From positions 1 through 64,000 of the forward strand of contig JBNKHH010000068.1 in NCBI GenBank assembly GCA_050290245.1: 64,000 nucleotides of DNA, in the 5' to 3' direction. A program made the position numbers and the translations under genes. The notes below the pieces were generated by a model, which did no database searches, was not told the origin of the DNA, and saw nothing but the letters and a program-made list of their open reading frames with translations. This DNA comes from JBNKHH01 sp050290245 (lineage in GTDB: Bacteria > Pseudomonadota > Alphaproteobacteria > Rhodobacterales > Rhodobacteraceae). Shown one piece after another: positions 58,485 through 64,000 of this stretch; the stretch's first letter is position 1, and each line of letters begins with the position of its first letter.

Positions 58485-59444
58485 TCAGGTTCGCTTTGGC
58501 GCGTCCAGTACGGCGCGCCTTTTGGCCAGCGCTTCGCGCCAGACCAGGAAGAGGCCCGACGCGATGATGATCGCGATGCCGGACAGCGCCATGGCGTCGG
58601 GCCATTCGCCAAAAATCACCAGGCCCCAGAAGACGGCGATCGGCATGGCGATGTATTCAAACGGCGCGACGAAAGCGGCCTCCGAGCGGCGAAAGGCCTG
58701 GCCGATGGCATAGCCGCCGAGCGATGATGTGACACCGAGAATGCTCATCAGTAGCCATTCGCCCGACATTGGCCAGGTCCAGGCGCGAAACAGGAACTCG
58801 GCCGAAGGGTGGTCGTAGGCATCAAGACTGCCGTCACCGAAGGCGAGGCCCGCCGTGCCGGAGATCAAAAGGAAGGTGAGTTGAATGTAGAAAGCCATCG
58901 CGGTCGCGTTTTCGGTCGAGCCGAGGAAGCGGGTCATCGTATGCAGGAGTGCATAAGCGATGGCCGCCAGCATCGGGAAAAGAGCGGCGAGCTGGAAGGC
59001 CTGCGTGCCCGGGCGCAGGACGATCAATACGCCCACCATGCCCAGGGCAATGGCCATCCAGCGGCGCGGGCCGACGTGTTCGCCAAGGAACCAGGACGAG
59101 AAGGCCGAGATCAGGAAAGGACTGACAAAGAAGATCGCCGTCGCCTCGGCAAGCGGCAGGGCGGCGAGGCCGAGGAAAAAGAGGAAATTCGCGAACAATA
59201 CGCACAGGCCGCGCAATATGTGGCCGCGCAGCCGCTGGGTGCGCAGGGTTTCGCGCGTAATCGGCGCGAGGACGGCGACGATGAAAATCAGCCCGACAAC
59301 GGTGCGCACGAACATGACTTCATAAAGCGGCAGGTCGCTCGCCATGAGCTTGACCAGCATGTCGTTGCCGGAAAAGCAGATGACCGCCAGCATGGCCCAG
59401 GCGGCCGCGACCAAGGGCGCGTTGGAGGCGTCGGGTGATTGCAT
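58485..59444 (-). CDS. EamA/DMT-family permease
   Basis: 319 aa from ATG 59444 (AGGAG about 9 bases upstream). Ten hydrophobic helices in two EamA repeats: first repeat VAAAWAMLAVICFSGNDMLVKLM to VLIVLRPG; second WLLMSILGVTSSLGGYAIGQAFRRSEAAFVAPFEYIAMPIAVFWGLVIFGEWPD. The position after each repeat's ALPLAEA / FVAPFEY stretches is typical for drug/metabolite transporters. Substrate unknown. Ends 33 bp before the HAD gene. Confidence 0.9.
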   Translation of the reverse strand: MQSPDASNAPLVAAAWAMLAVICFSGNDMLVKLMASDLPLYEVMFVRTVVGLIFIVAVLAPITRETLRTQRLRGHILRGLCVLFANFLFFLGLAALPLAEATAIFFVSPFLISAFSSWFLGEHVGPRRWMAIALGMVGVLIVLRPGTQAFQLAALFPMLAAIAYALLHTMTRFLGSTENATAMAFYIQLTFLLISGTAGLAFGDGSLDAYDHPSAEFLFRAWTWPMSGEWLLMSILGVTSSLGGYAIGQAFRRSEAAFVAPFEYIAMPIAVFWGLVIFGEWPDAMALSGIAIIIASGLFLVWREALAKRRAVLDAPKRT

Positions 59445-59534
59445 GAAATGATGCTCCTGTCCCGACGGTCTAGTCCAACTCCGAAGCGGGTAGAAGCGGT
59501 TTCGCCGTGCGGGAGTATTCACGCAGGATGAAGA

Positions 59535-59966
59535 TCAGGTCAGCGCGCGGTCCAGCGCGTCGAGGAAGCGGGAGCGGTCGGATTTCGAGAAGGCGCGCCC
59601 GCCGCCCTGCGAGAACGGATTGGCCGCGCGCAGGTCGGCGGCAAGGTCGCGCAGGGCCAGCGCTTCGCCGACGTTCTTTTCGGTCAGTTTCTCGCCGTTC
59701 GGTTTCAGGACGGTGGCGCCGGCAGCGACGCATCTCGCGGCAAGCGGGATGTCGGAGGTGACGACCACGTCGCCGGGGCCCGCGCGGTCCGCGATGTACT
59801 TGTCTGCCTCGTCCGCGCCTTCCGAAACGTAAACGCTGTCGATCAGCGGGTTCGGCGAGGGCCGGATGCCGCCGTTCGACACCAGCGTAACGCGGATACG
59901 GCGGCGGGTGGCAACCTTTTCGACCTCGGTTTTGACCGGGCAGGCGTCGGCGTCGACCCAGATCAC
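59535..59966 (-). CDS. YaiI/YqxD family protein (UPF0178)
   Basis: 143 aa with a GTG start at 59966 that overlaps the stop of the S-formylglutathione hydrolase gene by 4 bp. MIWVDADACPVKTEVEKVA is the family signature (DADACP), followed by DADKY-like EADKYI, DVVVTSDIPLAARC and the ending GGGRAFSKSDRSRFLDALDRAL. The fold is PIN-like with conserved acidic residues; a nuclease role is possible but unproven. Confidence 0.92.
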   Translation of the reverse strand: MIWVDADACPVKTEVEKVATRRRIRVTLVSNGGIRPSPNPLIDSVYVSEGADEADKYIADRAGPGDVVVTSDIPLAARCVAAGATVLKPNGEKLTEKNVGEALALRDLAADLRAANPFSQGGGRAFSKSDRSRFLDALDRALT

Positions 59967-60784
59967 GCCCAGAGCGCCTCGGCATGGAAGGCGACGTGGT
60001 CTTCCATGAAGGTCGAAACGAAGAAATAGCTGTGGTCATAGCCCTTTTGCAGGCGGATCGTCGCCTCGGCGCGCCGCGCGGTCAGTGCAGCGGCCAGCGC
60101 CTCAGTCTTCAGAAGGTCGCCGAACTGGTCGTCGGTGCCGGTGTCGATCAGAACCGGCGCGTCGATTTTGTCGGCCAGGAGCGTGGCATCATGGGCCTCA
60201 CCCGCCTCGATGCTGCCAAAGTAGGCACGGAATTGCTTCTGGCCCCAGTCTGATGCGGTCGGGTTGCAGATCGGTGAAAAGGCCGAAACCGAGCGGAAGC
60301 GGCCCGGCGTCTTGGCCGCAAGCGTCAACGCTCCGTGCCCGCCCATCGAGTGACCGGTGATAGCCTGGCGGTCGGCGTCAAGCGGGAAGTCGGGAAAGAG
60401 GAGGGCAGGCAGATCATCGAGGATGTAGCTTTGCATCCGGAAATGCGTGGACCACGGAGCCTCGGTCGCGTCGATGTAAAAGCCCGCGCCCTGGCCTAGG
60501 TCGTAGGCCTCGTCGTCCGCGACGCCTTCGCCACGGGGGGACGTGTCGGGGAAGACCAGCGCGATGCCCTGTTCAGCGGCCCAGGCTTGTGCGCCCGCCT
60601 TTACCATGGCGTTTTCATGGGTGCAGGTCAGCCCGGAGAGGAACCACAGAACCGGGACGGGGCCGTCGGTGGCCTCGGCCGGCAGGAACAGGCCGAATGT
60701 CATTGGCGTCCCTGTGGCGGCGCTGTTGTGGGCATAGACACCCTGTGTGCCGCCGAAGCAGCGGTTTTCTGAGACGGTTTCCAT
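59963..60784 (-). CDS. fghA: S-formylglutathione hydrolase
   Basis: 273 aa from ATG 60784 (AAAGGA six bases upstream). An esterase D-type hydrolase that cleaves S-formylglutathione to formate and glutathione in glutathione-dependent formaldehyde removal. VPVLWFLSGLTCTHENAMVKAGAQAWAAEQGIALVFPDTSPRGEGV is the characteristic N-half, GHSMGGHGALTLAAK the nucleophile elbow, DTGTDDQF the acid and GYDHSYFFVSTFMEDH the histidine. The partner dehydrogenase is not in this window. The open frame beyond 60784 is antisense to nothing supported and was excluded. Confidence 0.95.
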   Translation of the reverse strand: METVSENRCFGGTQGVYAHNSAATGTPMTFGLFLPAEATDGPVPVLWFLSGLTCTHENAMVKAGAQAWAAEQGIALVFPDTSPRGEGVADDEAYDLGQGAGFYIDATEAPWSTHFRMQSYILDDLPALLFPDFPLDADRQAITGHSMGGHGALTLAAKTPGRFRSVSAFSPICNPTASDWGQKQFRAYFGSIEAGEAHDATLLADKIDAPVLIDTGTDDQFGDLLKTEALAAALTARRAEATIRLQKGYDHSYFFVSTFMEDHVAFHAEALWA

Positions 60785-60798
60785 GGGAAGTCCTTTCG

Positions 60799-61728
60799 TC
60801 AAAAGGGGCTGAGCCGGGCTATCACGGCAGCGACGGTGATGACCGAAACGGCGGTCGATATCAGGATGGCCGAGGAGACCCGTTGCGGGGCAACGCCGTA
60901 GTGCTGGGCGAGGATGAAGATATTGCCCGCCACCGGCAGCGCGGCGGCGGCGACCATGACCTTGGCCGAGAAGGCATCGACCGGGAAGATCAGCATCGCC
61001 GAGATGAAAACGGCGGCGGGGTGCAGGACCAGCTTGCAGAATGAAAGCCAGAGCGCCACCGAGACCCGTTCGGCCGAGCGGGCGGCGAGGGAGGCGCCGA
61101 TGGCGAAAAGCGCGCCCGGCGTGGCGGCGGCGCCCAGCAGGACAAGAAACTCGTCGACCGGTTCGGGCATGGGCAGCGCCCAGGACGACCAGATAACACC
61201 GAGTAGGATCGAGACGATCATCGGGTTCTTGACCAGGCCAAGGGCAACGCTGCCGAGAATGCGGGCCGAAATGCGCCCTTCGCGCGATACGGCAATCAGG
61301 GCGACGATCAGGCTGGAAAAGACGATCAGGTCGCAAGTCAGCATGACGATGACAGGGCGCGCCGAGTCCGGCCCAAAGAGGAGGGCAAACATCGGGACGC
61401 CGAGAAATCCGACATTGCCGATAACGGCGCATTGGGCCTCGACCGCTCCTTCGGCCATGCCGATGCCGCGCGCCACGGCGACGGCGGTGGCAATCAGGTA
61501 GACCAGGATCGTTGCCGAGAGATAGGCGGCGATAAAGGTCCAGTCGAGAATCTGGCTGATTTCAAGCGTCGCCGAAAACCGGAAGATCATCGCCGATAGG
61601 GCGAAATAAAAAACGAACTTTGTCAGGTAAGCAGTTGCTTCCTGGGTAAAAAACCGTGTTCGCCCAGAGATGTAACCCAGCCCGATGACGGCGAAGAACG
61701 GCAAAGTCTTGAGAAAGATTTCCCACAT
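60799..61728 (-). CDS. AEC (auxin efflux carrier) family permease
   Basis: 309 aa from ATG 61728. MWEIFLKTLPFFAVIGLGYISGRTRFFTQEATAYLTKFVFYFALSAMIFRFSA is the AEC opening, and IGNVGFLGVPMFALLFG carries the crossover NxGFLGxP motif. Ten helices in two repeats; VAAAALPVAGNIFILAQHYGV is the second-half counterpart. Substrates in the family include malate and malonate. No good Shine-Dalgarno sequence before the ATG. It ends 14 bp before fghA on the same strand. Confidence 0.88.
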   Translation of the reverse strand: MWEIFLKTLPFFAVIGLGYISGRTRFFTQEATAYLTKFVFYFALSAMIFRFSATLEISQILDWTFIAAYLSATILVYLIATAVAVARGIGMAEGAVEAQCAVIGNVGFLGVPMFALLFGPDSARPVIVMLTCDLIVFSSLIVALIAVSREGRISARILGSVALGLVKNPMIVSILLGVIWSSWALPMPEPVDEFLVLLGAAATPGALFAIGASLAARSAERVSVALWLSFCKLVLHPAAVFISAMLIFPVDAFSAKVMVAAAALPVAGNIFILAQHYGVAPQRVSSAILISTAVSVITVAAVIARLSPF

Positions 61729-61843
61729 GGAGGTGGGGCTAGCACGCGGCGGCGGCGCGCAAAAGGGTCTGTGCATCGTGGCGTCAGTCGAATTGGAGCC
61801 AAACCCGCTTGTCGCAAGGGGGTGGCAGGGTTAACAGCGATGA

Positions 61844-62680
61844 ATGACCTCGCCGATCTTTCTTGCGATTTTGGGAGCCGCGCTGCTGCATGCGGGATGG
61901 AACGCGCTGGTCCGTGTCGGCTCGGCCAAGGTGACCACCATGCTGATCCTTACCCTGGTGCAGGGTGGCATCGGACTGGCGATCTCCCTGGGGCGGGCCT
62001 TCCCGGACGCGGATGTCTGGCCGTGGCTTGCGGCATCGGGCGTCTTCCATGCGGGTTACAAGCTTTTCCTGGCCTTCGCCTATGAACAGGGAGACCTGAG
62101 CCGGGTCTATCCGGTGGCGCGGGGCGCAGCGCCGATGATCGTGCTGGCGGTCGGCGCGCTGATCCTCAATGAGGAGCTTGAGGCCGCCGAGGTGCTGGCC
62201 GTACTGGTTTTGGGTTGCGGAATCCTGTCCATGGGCTGGGGAGCAATCCTGTCGGGTGAATCGCGCAAGCTGTTGCCCTTGGCCCTGGCCTCGGCTGCCA
62301 TGACGGCTGGGTATTCCATCGTCGATGGTTTGGGCGCACGGGCGCTTGGCGATGCGACGACTTATGTGGCCTGGCTGTTCTTTCTGGATGCGGCGCTGTT
62401 CACGCCGTTGGTCGTGGTGCTGAGGGGCCCGGCTGTTTTGCGCGCGGCGCCGAGAACATGGATGCTGGGAGGGACCGCCGCCTTGTTTTCCTATGGTGCC
62501 TATGCGGTCGTCGTCTGGGCGATGACGGTGGCGCCGATCCCGCTTGTGACTGCCCTGCGCGAGACGTCTATCCTGTTCGCGGTTCTGATCGGATGGTTGA
62601 TCTTCAAGGAACCCTTGGGGCGCGGCAAGGCTTTGGCATCGGCAATGATCCTTGGGGGCGTCGTTCTGATGCGGCTGTGA
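61844..62680 (+). CDS. EamA/DMT-family permease
   Basis: 278 aa with ten helices. FLAILGAALLHAGWNALVRVGSAKVTTMLILTLVQGG begins repeat 1; YEQGDLSRVYPVARGAAPMIVLAVGALILNEELE and its counterpart VAPIPLVTALRETSILFAVLIGWLIFKEPLGRGK are the paired EamA endings. The substrate is unknown. It is divergent from the AEC gene (115 bp) and convergent with the VWA gene (62 bp). Confidence 0.88.
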   Translation: MTSPIFLAILGAALLHAGWNALVRVGSAKVTTMLILTLVQGGIGLAISLGRAFPDADVWPWLAASGVFHAGYKLFLAFAYEQGDLSRVYPVARGAAPMIVLAVGALILNEELEAAEVLAVLVLGCGILSMGWGAILSGESRKLLPLALASAAMTAGYSIVDGLGARALGDATTYVAWLFFLDAALFTPLVVVLRGPAVLRAAPRTWMLGGTAALFSYGAYAVVVWAMTVAPIPLVTALRETSILFAVLIGWLIFKEPLGRGKALASAMILGGVVLMRL

Positions 62681-62742
62681 ACGGGAAGGAGCGAAAGGCC
62701 CGATTGGACCCTTCGCCCCATGTTTCTGCTCGATTTTCCGTT

Positions 62743-64000
62743 CTAGCGCGAGAGGGTTTCGGCCAGCCGCATCAGCGTGACCGCCTCGGCGCGATAACCG
62801 TAGGGATCGCCGCCACGCGCCGAGTTGGCCAGTTCTATAGCTTCACTCCAGCCCCAGCTTCCGAGGAAGTCGCCCCCCCTGAGGAGCTGGCCAAAGCCGG
62901 CCATGGCGACAGAAAAACGGGTGTCGTTGGTGACCGTGCCCATGCCAGGAACGATTGGTTCTTCGATCAGCGTGCTGGCCGTGTCGCCGGGCAACTTGTA
63001 GCGCAGCTTGAAATAGCCGAATTCGCTGGCGTCTGACGTCAGAGCTGGACGGTCTCCATAGCGCAGGGGGCCGTTCAGGATGGCGTCCGAGCCGACCGGC
63101 GTGATCTCGTAGAGCGCCGTCACCGTATGGCCCGCGCCGATGTCGCCCGCGTCGACCTTGTCGTTGTTGAAATCCTCGCGGTTCAACGCGCGGATTTCAT
63201 AGCCGATCAGCCGGTATTCAGCGATGGTGGCGGGGTTGAACTCGACCTGGATCTTGACGTCGTTCGCGATTGGGAAAAGAGCGCCCGTCAATTGATCTAC
63301 AAGGACTTTTTGAGCCTCGCTGAGAGTGTCGATGTAGGACGCCTGGCCGTTGCCGTTCTGGGCCAGTGCCTGCATCGTGGCGTCGTCGAGGTTGCCGCGG
63401 CCAAAACCGAGAACCGAAAGATAGGTGCCGGTTTCGCGCTTTTTGGCGATAAAGTCCTTCAAAGCTTCTGGGTCGCTGAGGCCGACATTGAAATCGCCGT
63501 CGGTCGCCAGGATGACGCGGGTCACCTCGCCATCGTCCGCCATGCCCTCGGCAACTTGATAGGCCTGTTGCAACCCGGCTTGTCCGGCGGTGGAGCCGCC
63601 CGCGTGCAACTGATCGAGCGCGGCGAGGATCTTGCCTCGTTCGCCTGCGGGCGTGGGCGCAAGCACCTGTCCGGCGGACCCGGCATAGGTGACGATCGAC
63701 ACCTCGTCCTCGGGGCGCAGTTCCGACAGCATCAGGCGGAAGGATTGCTTGAGCAGAGGCAGTTTGTTGGCGTCCTGCATCGACCCGGAGGTGTCGATCA
63801 GGAAAACGAGGTTCAGGGCCGGTCGGTCGGCAATGGCGGGCATCGTGCCCTGAATGCCGATGTGAACCAGGTTGGTGCCCTGATTCCACGGGGTCGGCAT
63901 GACCGTGACGGTCGGTTGAAACGGATGAGGACCCTCCGGCGCCGGATAGGCATAAGGGAAATAGTTCACCATCTCCTCGACTCGGACTGCGCCCTCGGGC
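62743..64000 (-). CDS. VWA-domain protein, YfbK-like (5' end beyond window)
   Basis: The visible part is 419 codons and stays open through position 64000, where PEGAVRVEEMVNYFPYAYPAP is read, so the start lies outside. LNLVFLIDTSGSMQDANKLPLLKQSF holds the MIDAS motif DTSGSM of von Willebrand factor A domains, with VILATDGDFNVGLSD further on. The C-terminal part (YEIRALNREDFNNDKVDAGDIGAGHTVTALYEITP, LRYKLP) is the YfbK C-terminal domain (DUF3520). Probably exported with an N-terminal signal not seen here. Role unknown. Confidence 0.88.
   Translation of the reverse strand, partial: PEGAVRVEEMVNYFPYAYPAPEGPHPFQPTVTVMPTPWNQGTNLVHIGIQGTMPAIADRPALNLVFLIDTSGSMQDANKLPLLKQSFRLMLSELRPEDEVSIVTYAGSAGQVLAPTPAGERGKILAALDQLHAGGSTAGQAGLQQAYQVAEGMADDGEVTRVILATDGDFNVGLSDPEALKDFIAKKRETGTYLSVLGFGRGNLDDATMQALAQNGNGQASYIDTLSEAQKVLVDQLTGALFPIANDVKIQVEFNPATIAEYRLIGYEIRALNREDFNNDKVDAGDIGAGHTVTALYEITPVGSDAILNGPLRYGDRPALTSDASEFGYFKLRYKLPGDTASTLIEEPIVPGMGTVTNDTRFSVAMAGFGQLLRGGDFLGSWGWSEAIELANSARGGDPYGYRAEAVTLMRLAETLSR

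Overview
The window reads as the chromosome of an alphaproteobacterium of the family Rhodobacteraceae (Roseobacter group). The evidence is the high GC content, GcrA, a short prolyl-tRNA synthetase without the insertion domain, an HdaA-type DnaA regulator next to a PerM-like permease, a FYDLN-type acidic protein, and the small GC-rich repeats typical of roseobacter intergenic DNA. No plasmid, phage, insertion sequence, CRISPR array or rRNA operon was seen.

Layout. 1-8.5 kb: the 5' end of a probable rimO, a membrane GGDEF/EAL protein, gcrA, an RTX protein and a TbpB-like surface lipoprotein, then argD-argF and an NAD(P)-binding protein. 8.5-17 kb: a core block with exopolyphosphatase, polyphosphate kinase, HdaA and a PerM-like permease on the minus strand, then proS, a sulfotransferase and a ThuA-like protein on the plus strand. 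17-29 kb is strongly biased to phosphorus transport: an AfuABC/FbpABC-like ABC importer, a NUDIX hydrolase and a Na/Pi cotransporter on the minus strand, and divergently a DeoR regulator with phnD-phnC-phnE-phnE and a HAD protein. 29.7-32.7 kb: an orphan PhnD-like binding protein sits 3 bp before a membrane GGDEF/EAL protein.

33-53 kb is accessory in character. It has long intergenic spaces, many regulators (MarR, AraC, HxlR, TetR, two LytTR) and small detoxification or transport modules (GST/SRPBCC, OsmC/methyltransferase, MFS, SemiSWEET, a chemoreceptor). It ends at tRNA-Ala(GGC). Its most coherent system is at 45.8-52.4 kb: two related membrane LytTR regulators, then an exported Cys-type sulfatase, two outer-membrane beta-barrel proteins and an exported formylglycine-generating enzyme. 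Paired direct repeats resembling LytTR operators lie before the second LytTR gene and before the sulfatase, in the same arrangement.

53-64 kb returns to core-like genes: the FYDLN protein, a YgjP-type metallopeptidase, GntR, a thioesterase, an MFS permease, an alpha/beta hydrolase, a HAD phosphatase, two EamA permeases, a YaiI-family protein, S-formylglutathione hydrolase, an AEC permease and a VWA-domain protein that runs off the right edge.

All calls come from reading motifs and context. No database or structure search was run.
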